Assembly: GCA_963830775.1 (NCBI GenBank)
Contig: CAWHNT010000032.1
Span: 1-64,000, forward strand
DNA: 64,000 bases
Direction of reading: 5' to 3'
Origin: CAWHNT01 sp963830775
GTDB lineage: Bacteria > Pseudomonadota > Alphaproteobacteria > Geminicoccales > Geminicoccaceae
In this document: positions 9,808 to 21,158 of the stretch, piece by piece
Layout: each line of letters begins with the position of its first letter
Position numbering within the stretch: position 1 is the first letter of the stretch
Program-made: the position numbers and the translations under genes
Notes under the pieces: model-generated
What the model was told of the DNA's origin: nothing
Databases searched by the model: none
Seen by the model: the letters and a program-made list of their open reading frames with translations, nothing else

Positions 9808-10957
9808 TTACCCCTTGGGCAGGTTCAGATGGCGTCCCGCCATCGTGTTTCGCTGTACCTCGCTGGTTCCGCCAATCACGGTCAATACCGTCGCGACCCG
9901 CAATTGCTGTTCCACATCCGCGGCCAGCACGTCCTGCGCATCGGCGAAGAGAGCTTCGTGACCCAGGAAGTCCGCCGCCCACTCGATGAATCGCTGCGCC
10001 AGCTCTGAACCATGAATCTTGCTCATCGGGCCAATGCCGGAGGTGTCTTCGCCACGCTGCGCGGCTAGTCCCACTCGCAGATAGAGCAACCGGTCGGCCT
10101 CCAGATCCATGACGAAACGGCCCAGAGTTTCGAGGTCACTCTCGGACAATTGGTCCGCCAGCCCAGTGAGTCGGTGGATCAGACGTGCGCAGAATAGGCG
10201 CGTCTCCGTGCCGCCGAAGCTCATGGCTCGTTCTTCGTTCAGGTTGCCGGTGATCACCTGCCAGCCTTCGTTCTCCACACCAACGAGATTCGCGACAGGA
10301 ACTCGCACGTTGTCGTAGAAGACCGAGTTCACGTGCCAGCCACCCATAACCCAGACTGGCTGAATGGTGATGCCCGGGGAGCGCAGATCGACCAGGAGGA
10401 CGGACAGCCCTCGATGACGCGACTGCTCGGGATCGGTGCGAACAAGCAGGCTGCACCATTTGGAGATGTGCGCAGACGAGGTCCACAGCTTCGAGCCGTT
10501 CACGATGTAGTAGTCGCCCTCGCGCACTGCCCGGGTCTTGAGGGCCAGCAGATCACTCCCGCTCCAGGCTCCGAAAGCCCCTGGCAGTATGTCCAGCTGC
10601 CATCGTCGCACGGGGAAGGTGTTCGGCGATCTGCTCCGGTGAACCGCTGCGCAGCAGCATGCCGCCCCCGCGCTGGTTCGTGGTCAGCCCGTAGCCGGGG
10701 AATCCCTGGCACTCGAGTTCTTCGGCCATGAGGAATTGCTGATCGATGCGAGCCTGTTTGCCGTACGGCGTCGGCCAAGTAAGCCCAATTAAGCCGAGAG
10801 CGGCGAGTTTCTTGTGGAAGGACGGCGAATATCGTTCGACTGCCAGCGACTGGATCTCGGCCCGCATGTCCTGCATCTCGCTCCAGCCGTATTCGTCGGC
10901 CAGGAGGCGCATCTGGTCGCGATAGATAGTGTCTTGTGCGTCAGGACGAAAATTCAT
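9808..10957 (-). CDS. Acyl-CoA dehydrogenase, long subunit (frameshifted near 10.56-10.61 kb)
   Basis: About 383 residues. The N-terminal part (MNFRPDAQDTIYRDQMRLLA through PTPYGKQARIDQQFLMAEEL) is in one frame. The flavin loop LSEPGAGSDLLALKTRAV is split over two frames near 10560-10610, so there are at least two small indels. From there the frame continues to VIGGTSEVQRNTMAGRHLNL. It is the first gene of the minus-strand operon with the short subunit and the P450, starting 30 nt from operator copy 3. Confidence 0.85.
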
Positions 10958-10987
10958 GACTTCTCATCACGAAGTGTCTGATTGCCA

Positions 10988-11005
10988 AACATCGCTAGAT
11001 AAGTT
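10988..11005. promoter_or_regulatory. Palindromic operator, copy 3
   Basis: AACATC-GCTAGA-TAAGTT, located between the divergent acyl-CoA dehydrogenase/P450 operon (start 10957) and the ferredoxin/P450/CoA-transferase operon (start about 11091). Confidence 0.65.
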
Positions 11006-11090
11006 TACTATCATGCTCCTGCTTCCGGAAGCAGCACGCCTACAATTTGCCGCGTGCATAGGTGCGCTGACAGAGGTATCGAACGAAGCG

Positions 11091-11410
11091 ATGGCCCGAA
11101 TAACGTTTATCGAAGCGTCAGGCGAGCGCAAGGAAGTGGAAGCAACGATCGGTGAATCCGTGATGCGGCCGCGATCAACAATTCGGTCAACGGAATCGCT
11201 GCTGAGTGCGGTGGATGCCTGAGTTGCGCCACATGTCACGCCTATGTCGACCCGGAGTGGCTCCCTCGATTGCCCGCACCCTCAGAGGAGGAGAAGGTCA
11301 TGATTGAGTGCGCCATTGACGTACGCCCCAATAGCCGGCTCACATGCCAACTCACGGTCTCCGATGAGCTCGATGGCCTCGTCGTCCAAGTGCCGGCGTC
11401 CGAGTTCTAG
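11091..11410 (+). CDS. [2Fe-2S] ferredoxin, adrenodoxin/putidaredoxin type (one frameshift)
   Basis: About 106 residues. It starts MARITFIEASGERKEVEA. After one missing base near 11163 the frame continues AAINNSVNGIAAECGG, then CLSCATCHAYV. The cluster ligands are in the arrangement C-x5-C-x2-C, with a fourth cysteine in RLTCQL, as in P450-type ferredoxins. It would carry electrons to the class I P450s. No ferredoxin reductase is visible in the window. It sits immediately upstream of a CYP101-like P450, the classical partner arrangement. Confidence 0.88.
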
Positions 11411-11446
11411 AACCTGCAGCTCAGGCTCAGTTGCGCGGAAAGCACC

Positions 11447-12664
11447 ATGTCCGTTCCAAGATCCCGCCATTGACCGATCGCCCGCCGCATGTGCCGCCGG
11501 AGCTGGTCTACGACGTCGATATTTTCAATCTGAGGGCGCCAAGGACGACGTTCACAAAGCGTGGAAACGCGTACAGCGGGAAGCGCCGCGAATCTTCTGG
11601 ACGCCGCGTAACGGCGGATACTGGATGATCACCCGCGCCAAGGACATCGAAGAAGTGCAGAAGGATCACGAGCATTTTTCGATGAAGCGGATGCTCATTC
11701 CCAACATCCCCGGCCCTTCCCTGCCCCGCCGCTCGATTTCGAGCCGCCGGAGCATGGCCCGTGGCGACTGTTGATCTCGCCGGCGTTCTCACCGAAAGTG
11801 GTCGCGACGTCGAAGTACATGGTCCGCAAGACGCGATCGAGCTGATCGAAGGCTTCGCGCCTAAGGGCGAATGCGAGTTCGTCTCTGAGTTCACCAAGGT
11901 ACTGCCGATCGTGGTCTTCCTCACCATGATGCAGCTGCCGCCCGAAGATCGTAACGAACTGATGGGCCCCGCCGATGCGATCGTCACGCTCCCCGCATCC
12001 CGAACAGATCCACAACGCGAGGCTTGCATTGAAGGCGTACGTGCAAAAGGCGGTCGACGAGCGAAAGGCACGACCGGCGACGATCTGATTCCAAGATCAT
12101 CAACGGCAAGATCCGGGGCGCCGATTGCTGAAGAACACGTGGTCGGGATGTGCACGCTGGTGTTGAGCGGCGGCCTCGACACGGTCAAGAATCTCCTCGG
12201 CTTCATCGCGAAGTTCCTGGCGACACATCCGGAGCATGTGCGCCAGCTGCGTGAGAAGCCGCGAGATCATTCCGCATGCCATCGAGGAGCTGATTCGCCG
12301 ACACGGGGTTCCGAACACCGCCCGACTATCGTCAAGGACTACGAGTTCCTCGGCGTTCAGCTCAAGGCGGGAGAACAGCTGCAGGGCGTCACGGCATTGG
12401 TCGGCCTGGACGACGAAACGTTCCCGATCCAATGACGGTCGATTTCAGTCGGCCGGCGCCATTCCTCACGCGGCCTTCGGCAACGGGCCACACCGTTGTC
12501 CTGGTTCGATACTCGCGAACCGCGAGATCAAAATATGGCTGGAAGAATGGTTGCCGCGGATTCCCGAATTCTGGATCAAACCAGGAACAGTGCCACAACA
12601 CGATGCGGGGATGGTCAACAACGTCTCCGAACTCTGGCTCGCCTGGAACAAGAAACCTGCCTGA
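11447..12664 (+). CDS. Cytochrome P450, CYP101 (P450cam)-like (multiple frameshifts)
   Basis: About 405 residues when the frames are joined. It resembles P450cam throughout: PPHVPPELVYDVDIFNL at the start, I-helix LVLSGGLDTVKNLLGF, TIVKDYEFLGVQLKAGEQL, heme loop FGNGPHRCPGSILANREI and a tail WLPRIPEF. At least four indels occur (about 11461, 11550, 11750, 12270 and 12430). Normal total length argues for small errors rather than old decay. CYP101 enzymes hydroxylate terpenoid and alicyclic compounds; the ferredoxin just upstream is the expected redox partner. Confidence 0.85.
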
Positions 12665-12680
12665 TCAGGAGCCTCCAGCG

Positions 12681-13891
12681 ATGTCAAAGTCACTCGCAGG
12701 AATTCGTGTCCTCGAACTCGGGCGGATTGTTTCGGCGCCATGGTGCGGCCAGACCCTCGCCGACCTCGGCGCAGAAGTCATCAAGGTCGAAAGCCCGGGA
12801 CGCGGAGATGACCTGCGCAGCTACGGCCCTTCCTTCGCGCGGGACGCATAGGGAAACGCGACGCCGGAATCCGGCCACTATCTGTGCTCCAACCGCAACA
12901 AGCGCTCGATCACTGTGGACATGTCAAAGCCGAAGGTCAGGAGATCATCCGCCGCCTCGTGCGCGATACCGATGTGTTAATCGAGAACTACAAGGTGGGA
13001 GACCTGGCGCGCTATGGCCTTGACTATGAAAGACTGTCCCGCAGCAACCCGCAGCTGATCTATTGCTCGATTACGGGCTTTGGACAGACCGGACCGTATG
13101 CAAAGCGGCCCGGCTACGACGCCGCATTCCAGGGGATGAGCGGGATGATGGCGGTGACAGGTGACCCGGAGGGAGAGCCACAGCGCGTTGGCGTGTTCAT
13201 CATCGACGAGATGACGGGCCTGTACGCGAGCGTAGCGATCCTCGCCGCGCTGCGCCACCGCGATGCGGGCGGCGGCGGCCAATACATCGACCTCGCGCTG
13301 CTCGACGTGGGCGTCGCCGCCATGGCTGCGCGGACGGTCGAGTGGACACTCGAAGGAAAGATCCCTGAGCGCCTCGGGCACCAAGTCGCCAGGTTCGGCA
13401 CCCGCGCAGGTGTTCAAGTGCGCGGACGGCTATCTCAATATCCAGGCTGGTGCGGAGCCGGACTATCGCAAGCTCTGCGATGTGCTCGGCCTGCCAGAAC
13501 TCAAGGAAGATCCTCGATTCGCTGTGCGCAAAGATCGCGTGCTGAATCAGCACGTGTTGATTCCGCTTCTGGAGCAAATGATCAGCCAGCGCACAGTCGG
13601 GAACTCGGTGAGGATTGATTTCACGCGGCCTTGTCGCTTCTCCGATCTATCGCGCCAACGAAGTGGTCAGCTGATCCGCAGGTGGTCCATCGCAAGCTGC
13701 ACTTCGAAGTGCCGCATCCGACCGTCGGCAAGGTGCCGCTGGTGGCGAGTCCGATGCGCATCTCGAAGACCCCGGTAGATGTTTACACAGCCCCGCCAAC
13801 GTCGGACAGCACACCGACAACATCCTTCGAAAGCGACTCGGTTATTCGAGCGATCGAATCGACGGAGCTGCGTCGTGCTGGCGTGATCTGA
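12681..13891 (+). CDS. Class III CoA-transferase (CaiB/BaiF) (frameshifted)
   Basis: About 403 residues. It transfers CoA between an acyl-CoA donor and a carboxylic acid substrate. LAGIRVLELGRIVSAPWCGQ at the start; LADLGAEVIKVESPGRGDD holds the usual region before the catalytic aspartate segment; then YCSITGFGQTGPYAKRPGYD and AQVFKCADGYLNIQAG. AGGAG lies 11 nt before the ATG. Indels near 12850, 13390, 13600 and 13790 change frame without loss of length. Third gene of the ferredoxin/P450 operon: it may activate the hydroxylated acid for beta-oxidation. Confidence 0.85.
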
Positions 13892-13905
13892 TCGCCTCTC
13901 GTCGG

Positions 13906-13925
13906 CCGCAGCGGCAGCGCTGCGG
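13906..13925. terminator. Possible bidirectional hairpin
   Basis: CCGCAGC and GCTGCGG form a 7-bp stem around a 6-base loop, between the convergent ends of the CoA-transferase and the HIBADH-like gene. There is no T-tract on either side, so a terminator role is only suggested by position. Confidence 0.3.
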
Positions 13926-13942
13926 GCATCCGACCCAGCTCG

Positions 13943-14820
13943 TCAAGCTCTGGGAGCGATGTCTTCGCCGGCGCGCGCCTGCTCCATCGCGAGCGCATCC
14001 TCGACGAGTTGATCCACGAGCCCAAGTTCGACACCCGCCTCCATGGCCAAGGCGCGCAGGCCTTCAACGACATCGGTCAGCAAGCTGAGGGCATGCGCCG
14101 CGCCTTTGTCGTGCTGCGTTCGCTTGAACTTTCGTCTGGCCTGAATAGCGAACGCCGCGCTCGAGCCGCTGCAGGTCGGCAGCGCGTCGGCCGCAGCGTC
14201 TACATCCAAACCAAAGCTGGTAATGAGTTCGATCATCTTCGTAGACGTTGCCAGATGCGCGGCGTAGAAATAGTTGTTCAGGCATTTGGCGAGCTGGCCG
14301 CTGCCGTACTGGACCCATTCTCACGACCTTCGAACCATAGGCCGAGAGAATGGGTAACGCCGCCTGCATCACCGCGGCGTCACCTCCGACCAGGATCGTA
14401 AGATCGCCCGGCGTAGGAACGATCGCGTCCACCGCTTACAGGGGCGTCGAGCAGGTGTACTGCGTGAGACTCCGCAATTGCGTGGATGCCCCGCACGGCG
14501 TCAGGCGGGATGGAGCTATGGATGACCAGAATGGATCCCGGGCGCATTTGATCGAGCAGTCCGCCGGTGAGCACCACATCCCGCACCTGCTGTTCATTCC
14601 CGACTACGACAAGCACGATGTCGCAATGGCAGCCGAGTGCGAGCAGCGGCACATACGTCGCGCCGCACTGGACAAAGCGGTCACAGACCTCGGGCCGGCG
14701 CGCATGAAGGAAAAGCGGCCAGCCGGCTTTGATCAGACAGAGCGCGATAGGTGTTCCCTGATCGCCCAGGCCGACGATGCCGACCTTCGTCTTCGATCGG
14801 ACGAGCTCCTCGGTCGACAC
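13943..14820 (-). CDS. 3-hydroxyisobutyrate dehydrogenase-family protein (frameshifted)
   Basis: About 292 residues. N-terminal NAD(P)-binding motif VGIVGLGDQGTPIALCL, then ILVIHSSIPPDAVRGI and the substrate-site signature LLDAPVSGG. The C-terminal helical domain is in other frames (GDLTILVGGDAAVMQAALP; later LLTDVVEGLRALAMEAGVELG). Indels near 14430, 14310 and 14200. GTG start at 14820 with GGGAGG five bases upstream. It oxidises a beta-hydroxy acid; the exact substrate is unknown. It is last in an operon MFS-P450-this gene. Confidence 0.8.
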
Positions 14821-14876
14821 TCGTACCTCCCCAGTAGGGGATTACACCGACTGAATCGCTGACCCCTTCTCCGCCG

Positions 14877-16153
14877 TCAGACGCAGCCCACAACTACCAT
14901 GCGGTCAGGTTGATCGAACGCGATTGGCAGTGTGCGCGGCGCATACACCATATAGCTCGGCAGCGCAGTTGGCGTCCCATTCGGTCGAAGATTCTTCAGG
15001 CGCGTCAGCAGCAACTCGAAAGCAATGCGCAGCTCGGCGCGAGCAAGCAAGTGGCCCAGGCACATGTGTATGCCCACTCCGAAGGTCAGGTGCGGCCGAA
15101 TGGCCGGCCGATCGATGTCAACCACATCCGCTTGCTTGAATCGCAGCTCGTCACGGTTCCCGGCGCCGAAGCGCAGCACGATCATGGAGTTCGCCGGGAT
15201 CGTCACGCCGTGCAGCACGCCCTCGCGCACGTTGCGCCGGTATTGGCATTGCGGTGGCGCATCGATCCTCAGTGTCTCTTCGACGAATTCGTTGATTCGC
15301 GCCGGATCCGCCCGCAGACGCTCCTGCAATCCAGGAGTGGCGATCAGGCGTCGCATTGCGTTCCCAAGCGCCGAGGTCGTCGTTTCATTGCCGGCCACCA
15401 GAATTGAGCTCAACAAATGCACGGCCTCACGCGTCGTCAGAGCTCGCCCCTCCACTTCGGCGACCGCCAGATCGCCCGAGATGTTCTCCTGCGGGGCATC
15501 CTTCGCCTTGGCGAGCTCCGCAGCCAAGAACTGCTGCATCTCGATAACGAGTTTCGTGAGCTCGACTTGCAGTTCACCGCTGATGCCGGGCTCGTAGACC
15601 TTCATCATCGCGTCCGACCAGCGTTTGAAATCTGCCGCACGATCGCGGTTACCCCAATGGTGTCCGCGATGACGTACAGCGGCAACAGCATCGCAAACTC
15701 GTCGACGAACTCCGCTTCTCCGCGGGCGGCGAAGCCATCGATCAGCATCGTCACGAGTTCGCGGATATACGGCTCGAGCGCCTTGACGCGACTCGCCTTG
15801 AATGATGCGTCGACGAGGTTTCGATACATGCGATGTGCTGGCTCGTCGGCGTTGATCATCGTCGGCAGCGCCGGGTACCCATGCTCCTCGTAGAGCCTGG
15901 TCACCTCCTTGTGCGCGGGAGTGAGACTCCTGTCGCCGTACACAGGATGCTCGCTTGAGTAGATCGCGGCATCCTGAGCGATCGCCGAGAGATCCTCGAA
16001 ACCGGTGATTTCGTAGAAGCCAGTAACAGGATCCCGATAGACGCGCGCCTCTGCATGCAACTTCTTATAGGCTGCAAATGGACAGAGCTGGATCGCGGGA
16101 TCCACAAAGGTGATGTTGCCCGTCGTCCCTGCAATGCGGCCATCGTCACCCAT
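14877..16153 (-). CDS. Cytochrome P450 (one frameshift)
   Basis: About 425 residues. Entry motif IQLCPFAAYKKLHAEA, I-helix ILVAGNETTTSALGN, FVEETLRID, heme loop FGVGIHMCLGHLLARAEL. One missing base near 15640, beside a GGGG run, separates DTIGV from NRDRAADFKRWSDAMM; restoring one base joins them. The I-helix N-E-T-T pattern matches the P450s at 7.5 and 21.2 kb, so these three look like one local subfamily that has multiplied. Second gene of the MFS-led operon. Confidence 0.9.
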
Positions 16154-16204
16154 ATTCTCGCCACCCGTCTGGGTTATGCCGGACCTGCGCCGAGCTCACT
16201 TTGG

Positions 16205-17479
16205 TTAGCCACGTGCACGCAGCAATCTCGCGGCGCGCCAGAAATTCAACATCCCTATCAGGCTGAACACGTCGCGGATGCCATGCCGACACCGATGGAG
16301 CGGGATCCAGCGAACGCATGGGTCGCGTCGCTGACAGCACCTACAACCAGCGTGCCCAGTCCATAGGAAACCACGTTGAAGCTGACCAGCAGGATCGAGA
16401 CGGTTGCTGTACGCATCGCCAAGTGGCGCAAGACTGGAGGGAGCCGTAGCCGACGCCGATGAAGGATTGCGCAAAAAAAGCCATGAGCCCACCATTATCA
16501 CCGCCAGCGTCGCAGCCTCAACCATCAGGAACGCGGCTAGTCCAAGAACGATCGACACTCTGACCCCCGAACGGGTACGAGCAGCTTCTTCCATTCGTCG
16601 CCGGCCGACGCGATCCGCCAGAGCCCCGCCGAACGCGGCGCCAACGCACCACAGACGCCCACGGCAATCGCCGCAGCGAAGCCGGCACTGCGCAACGGCA
16701 GCTCGTGAACGCGGATCAGAAAACTGGGCGTCCAGATCGAAATGGTCGCCAGCATGACGTTGCAGCTCGTCATTCCCACGCAATGTTGAACAGCGCCCGA
16801 TCTCGCCACATGTTGGCGAATACCTGAGCGAAGCGGGCTGGCGGGCCATCGTGCTTGCTCGTCGAAGTGCCCTCGCTCGGGCTCGCGCACGGTAAGCATC
16901 ATGAGCAATGCGACAATCAGGCCCTGGCAAACCGGCCAGAAGAAAGCTGCGCGCCAGCCATAAACCGACGCGACGAATCCACCGACGGCCATGCCCAGGA
17001 AGATTCCCGCCGGGGCGCCGAGGCTGAACAAGCCCATCGCAGTCGCACGCGACGAGCGGGGAAAAGAGTCGCTCAGATCGACATGCTGACAGGCGTGAAG
17101 CCGGCCTCGAATGAGCCGACACCGATCCTCGATGCATCAACAGTGCAAGACCGTTGCCAGACCTGCCACCCCGGTCATCGCGCTCCAGCCGGCAATCAGC
17201 ACGACCAGCAGCCACTTGCGGTTCACCCGATCGCCGAGCATGCCGAGTGGAATGCAGGCCAATGCGAACGGTGCGGTGGTCGCAACGCCGTGAGGATGCT
17301 GAGCTGCGTATCGCTCAGCCCGAAATCTTTCTTGATGGGCTCGATAAGGATCGACAGGATGCTCTTGTCGAGGTTGTAGATCGCGTAGCTGATGACCAGC
17401 ACCGCCAGCACATACCAGCGATAAAAGCCGGTGCGGTCCGTGCGACATCGGCCACAACGTAGTCGGCTCTCGTCGTCAT
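16205..17479 (-). CDS. MFS transporter (multiple frameshifts)
   Basis: About 425 residues and 12 membrane segments when joined. FYRWYVLAVLVISYAIYNLD with the D-K pair after helix 1, then PLGMLGDRVNRKWLLVVLIA (the MFS loop 2-3 motif G-x-x-x-D-R), then LFSLGAPAGIFLGMAVGG. Several indels between 17480 and 16250. It is likely a carboxylate carrier in the inner membrane. ATG at 17479 is a probable start. First gene of the operon with the P450 and the HIBADH-like gene; operator copy 9 lies 77 nt upstream. Confidence 0.75.
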
Positions 17480-17556
17480 CCCTCACCGCCCGCTGCGGCT
17501 CCCGGTCATCGCCGTCATGCGACGGTGAACGGTATAGGCGTGAAGATAACGTTTGC

Positions 17557-17574
17557 AACCTCGTTAGCGAGGTT
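17557..17574. promoter_or_regulatory. Palindromic operator, copy 9 (perfect arms)
   Basis: AACCTC-GTTAGC-GAGGTT has exact inverted 6-bp arms. It sits between the divergent MFS operon and the SDR operon, 25 nt before the SDR start. The compensating CC/GG change in both arms relative to other copies supports a real dyad-symmetric binding site. Confidence 0.7.
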
Positions 17575-17599
17575 TAATATGATCGCCAAGGAGACGCGT

Positions 17600-18396
17600 A
17601 TGCCTCTACTTCAGAACCAGGTCGCATTTCTGTCCGGTGTCGGTGCCGGGCTCGGGCGAGATACCGCCCTGCTATTCGCTCGCGAAGGTGCCGACATCGT
17701 TCTGACCGCACGCCGGTCCGAAATCATCGAGCGGGTCGCCGCTGAGGTCAGAGCGCTCGGCGGCGCCTGCCTTGCCATGTTGCAGATATCACCGCCTAGC
17801 CGACTGCGAGCGGGCGACCGGAGGGTGCCATCGAACAGTTCGGCAAAATCGACACGCTGGTGAACATCGCTTACCGCGGAGATTGGCCGCATCGGACAAC
17901 CCTGCTGAGGCCCGAGCCCGACCTGTCGAACTGGCGCGAATGCTTCGACGTCAACGTGTTCGCGACATCTGCAGATGACACGAGCCGTGGCGCGTCACAT
18001 GGTCGCGCGAAGTTCAGGTCGCATCATCATGATCAATACCATGACGGCCGAGAAGGTTCTGCCCGGCAGTGAAGCCTATGCGGGCTCGAAAATCGCGCTG
18101 CAGCGGATGACACGTGCCATTGCCATGGAACTCGGCGAGTACGGCATCCGCGTCAACTCCATGCACCCGGGATACATGTGGGGACCTCAGGTCCAGAAGG
18201 TGCATGGCACAGCGCGCTCAATCTAACGGTACCACCGCGGAAGAGGAACTGCGCCTGGTCACCGATCAGGCGGCGCTGCGGTATATTCCCTCCACCGAGG
18301 AGTATGCGCGGACGCTGCTGTTCTTTGCATCGCCTTTGTCCGACGCCGTTACGGGGCAATCTCTGCACGTGAACGGCGGACCTCTATTTTCACTGA
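17600..18396 (+). CDS. Short-chain dehydrogenase/reductase (multiple frameshifts)
   Basis: About 265 residues. NAD(P)-binding N-terminus VAFLSGVGAGLGRDTALLFA; catalytic region IIMINTMTAEKVLPGSEAY with the tyrosine in EAYAGSKIAL; substrate and cofactor tail IRVNSMHPGYMWGP; C-terminus TGQSLHVNGG. AAGGAG lies 6 nt before ATG 17600. Indels near 17785, 17960, 18220 and 18378. The last hides the proper TGA at 18394 and makes the frame appear to run into the next gene. First gene of a plus-strand operon with BKACE-like, LEH-like and MFS genes. Confidence 0.8.
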
Positions 18397-18401
18397 GTCC
18401 G

Positions 18402-19299
18402 ATGCGCGATTCCGCCGCCAGCCGCCTGCCTCTTGTCATCGCGGTCTCGATCAACGGTGAGAAAAGCAAGTCGATCAATCCCAACATTCCACGCAGCCAT
18501 GCCGAGATCGTTGCCACCGCCATTGCTTGTTACGACGCCGGCGCCTCGATCCTGCATGCCCACAACAGCGACACGAGCATGACCGGCGCGCAGGCGGCGG
18601 AGGATTATCTGCTCGCCTGGCGGCAGGTGCGCGCGCTGCGCCCGGGTGCCCTCTGGTATCCGACGCTCACTCGCTCCGGCGGCCAGGAGCTCGAGCACGT
18701 CAAGCTCATCGACGAAGCGATCGGCATCGAGTTCGCCTGTGTCGACCCGGCGCCGTCGCTGTCGCGAAACTCGACGCGGACGGGCTGCCCGCAGGCAGAT
18801 ACTACGTGAACAGCTTCGATCAGATCCGCTCCGCTTTCCGACAGCTCGAGGAGCGCAGACTCGGCGCCCAGATCGCAATCTACGAGCCAGGCTATCTGCG
18901 AACCGTGCTGGCCTATCACGCTGCTGGCCGATTGCCCGCGGGCACAGTCGTCAACTTCTATTTCGGCGGTCCTTACGGCCTGACCGGCGAAGGCTCCCTG
19001 CCCTTCGGGTTACCGCCAACGCGCGCTTCGCTGGATGCGTATCTCGGACTACTGGGCGACGTGGATCTACCCTGGACGGTCTCGGTCTGGGGCGGCGATC
19101 TGCTGCGTACCGAACTGCCACGACTCGCGATCGAGCGTGGCGGTCATGTCCAGATCGGACTGGAGAGTCACTTCGATCCGATTCACAAACCCACGAACGA
19201 AGCGCAAGTGCGGGAAGTGGTGCAACTCGCTCACGCTGCCGGTCGCCCAGTAGCGGATCGAGCGCAACCCTCAGGGTGTGGCGCTCTCCGCGTGCCTGA
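18402..19299 (+). CDS. BKACE-family (DUF849) beta-keto acid cleavage enzyme (frameshifted)
   Basis: About 298 residues. The start LVIAVSINGEKSKSINPN, the metal-site block ASILHAHNSD and the later VNFYFGGPYG and HVQIGLESHFDPI match the BKACE family (Zn-dependent cleavage of beta-keto acids with acetyl-CoA). ATG 18402 is taken as start. An indel near 18758 separates the N-terminal third, and the extreme C-terminus near 19255 is unclear. In this operon it could remove a two-carbon unit from a beta-keto acid. The substrate is unknown. Confidence 0.8.
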
Positions 19300-19334
19300 T
19301 GCACGTGCGACTTTGGAACTTGCGCGAGGCTCAC

Positions 19335-19750
19335 ATGCAACCACTGGAAATCGTCGAAGCATTCCTTCACGCCTACTTCGGCCAAGATCGCGACGGCACC
19401 ATGCGCTTGATCAGCGACGATTTCGAGTGGATCAGCATGTGCATACCTGATCGCGCCGTACGCGGGCGCGCTGCCATGCATCGCTTGGTTCATGAACAGA
19501 ACTTCGGGTTTCCGGAGCGTTTCCGCGATGGACACCACCGCACGGTGTGCGCTCTGCACTCAGACGGCATCGTGATGCACGAGCGCGTCGACTACTTCAC
19601 GATGCGTGACCGTCAGATCGAAGTTCCTTGCTGTGCCACGTTCAAGCTCAGGGGGAGCAATCTCGCGTGTGGCGCGACTACTTCGACATGGGAAATGTCG
19701 TGAAACAGATGCTTGCAGCTGGCGTAGCGTTGCCATCGAGGAATCCATGA
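19335..19750 (+). CDS. Limonene-epoxide hydrolase-like/SnoaL-fold protein (frameshifted at a G run)
   Basis: About 138 residues. MQPLEIVEAFLHAYFGQDRD and LISDDFEWISMCIPD are typical of the limonene-1,2-epoxide hydrolase-like NTF2 fold. At the G run 19651-19655 one more G would join FKLRGEQSRVWRDYFDMGN, the expected C-terminus, which ends in a TGA at 19748-19750 overlapping the ATG of the MFS gene. That the restored end forms an ATGA junction strongly supports the repair. Role: epoxide opening or an uncharacterised hydration step. Confidence 0.75.
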
Positions 19751-21158
19751 CGCGCCGACACTGGTTCATCCTGTCGCTGCTCATGGCGGCGGAAATCGTT
19801 TCCGCCTTCGAAACCTCAATGGTGCTTGCCGGGCTTGGAGCGTGGTTGCGCATCCATGGTGATCCGGTCGCCATCGGCTGGATCGTCTCTTCGTACCTCC
19901 TGGTGTCCGCTGCCGCGGCCGCACTGTGCGGACGGCTGGGCGACATGTACGGTCGTAAGAGAGTGCTGTTGGTCGTCATCGGTGTCGCATGCATCGGCTC
20001 AGTCATCAGCGTCGCGGGCGGCAGTCTGAACTGGATCATTGCTGGACGAGCAATTCAGGGCGCGGCTGGGGCAATCATTCCACTCTGCTACGGTCTCGCT
20101 CGCGAACACCTGCCGCGCTCGCACGTACCTTTCGGCGTGGGCCTCATAGTCGCAACGGCCGCGGCGGGCACTGCAGTGGGACTTCTGATCGGCGGTATTC
20201 TCACGGACGCCTATGGCCCGCAGAGTATCTTCATCGCAAGTGCGATTGTCGCGGCTGTCATAGGGATCATTGTCGCAGGCGGTCTGCCTGGGTCGTAGCA
20301 CCGCCATGTACGGGCGCGGTGGACTGGCTCGGTGGCATTCTGTTTGCACCCGCCGTGGCGGCACTACTACTTCTATTCAGCAATGGTTCGCGATGGGGCT
20401 GGACGAGCACGTTGTCGATCTCAGCCGGCAGCGGTGGGGTGCTGCTGCTGGCTCTCTGGGTCTGGCACGAGAGTCGGCAGCGTGAGCCGCTGATCGACGT
20501 ACGGCTGCTGGCCGATCGACGCTGTGCGCTGGGCAACCTGGTGATGTTCTGCGCCGGCATCGGCGTCATGCAGATGACGCAGCTGACATCGCTGCTCTTG
20601 CAGCAGCCTACCTGGACGCTGGTTGGCCTCGGCACGACCGCGACCTTTGTCGGACTGCTCAAGTTTCCGGCAGTCGTCTCAGGCGCTGCAAGCTCCGTGT
20701 GGGCCGGATGGGCTTCGGGCAAGTATGGTGGCGGGTTCCCGATGCTCATCGGCTGCGCAGTGATGGCGTTCGCATCCGCGCTAGGGGCACTTTCGCACAG
20801 TCAAGTGGCAGTCATCTTCGTCGTCGTTTGCGTGGCGAACATGGGCGTCACCGCAACCTACACCGGCGTTCCCAATGTGCTGATCGAAGCGTCACCCGCC
20901 AATCGCACGAGTGAATCGACTGGTCTGATGGCGGTCGTCAGAGCAATGGCTCAGGCGATCGGTGCGCAGGTTCTGGCAATCGTGCTGGCGAGTACAACCG
21001 TGATTTCCACAGAAGGGATGGCCTTTCCCGATGAGCGCGCCTACACCGCGGTCTTCTGGTTCATGGCGGCGGCGTCGGCGCTCGGCTTCGTCCTCACACT
21101 GCTACTTGAGCGTACTTCCCGGGTTCCCGGCCAAGCCGCCGCAGATCAGGCGTCCTAG
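19747..21158 (+). CDS. MFS transporter, EmrB/DHA2-like (one frameshift)
   Basis: About 470 residues with 13-14 predicted helices. Early motif RLGDMYGRKRVLLVVIG, then RAIQGAAGAIIPLCYGLARE (drug/H+ antiporter style G-x-x-x-G helix). One indel near 20285 shifts frame before VDWLGGILFAPAVAALLLLF. It ends at 21158, overlapping the stop of the convergent P450. It may export a toxic intermediate. ATGA-coupled to the LEH-like gene. Confidence 0.85.

Noticed and set aside
18380..18410. Apparent in-frame fusion of SDR and BKACE-like protein
   Set aside because: A one-base change near 18378 restores a TGA at 18394 and a separate ATG at 18402. The fusion is most likely an indel artefact.
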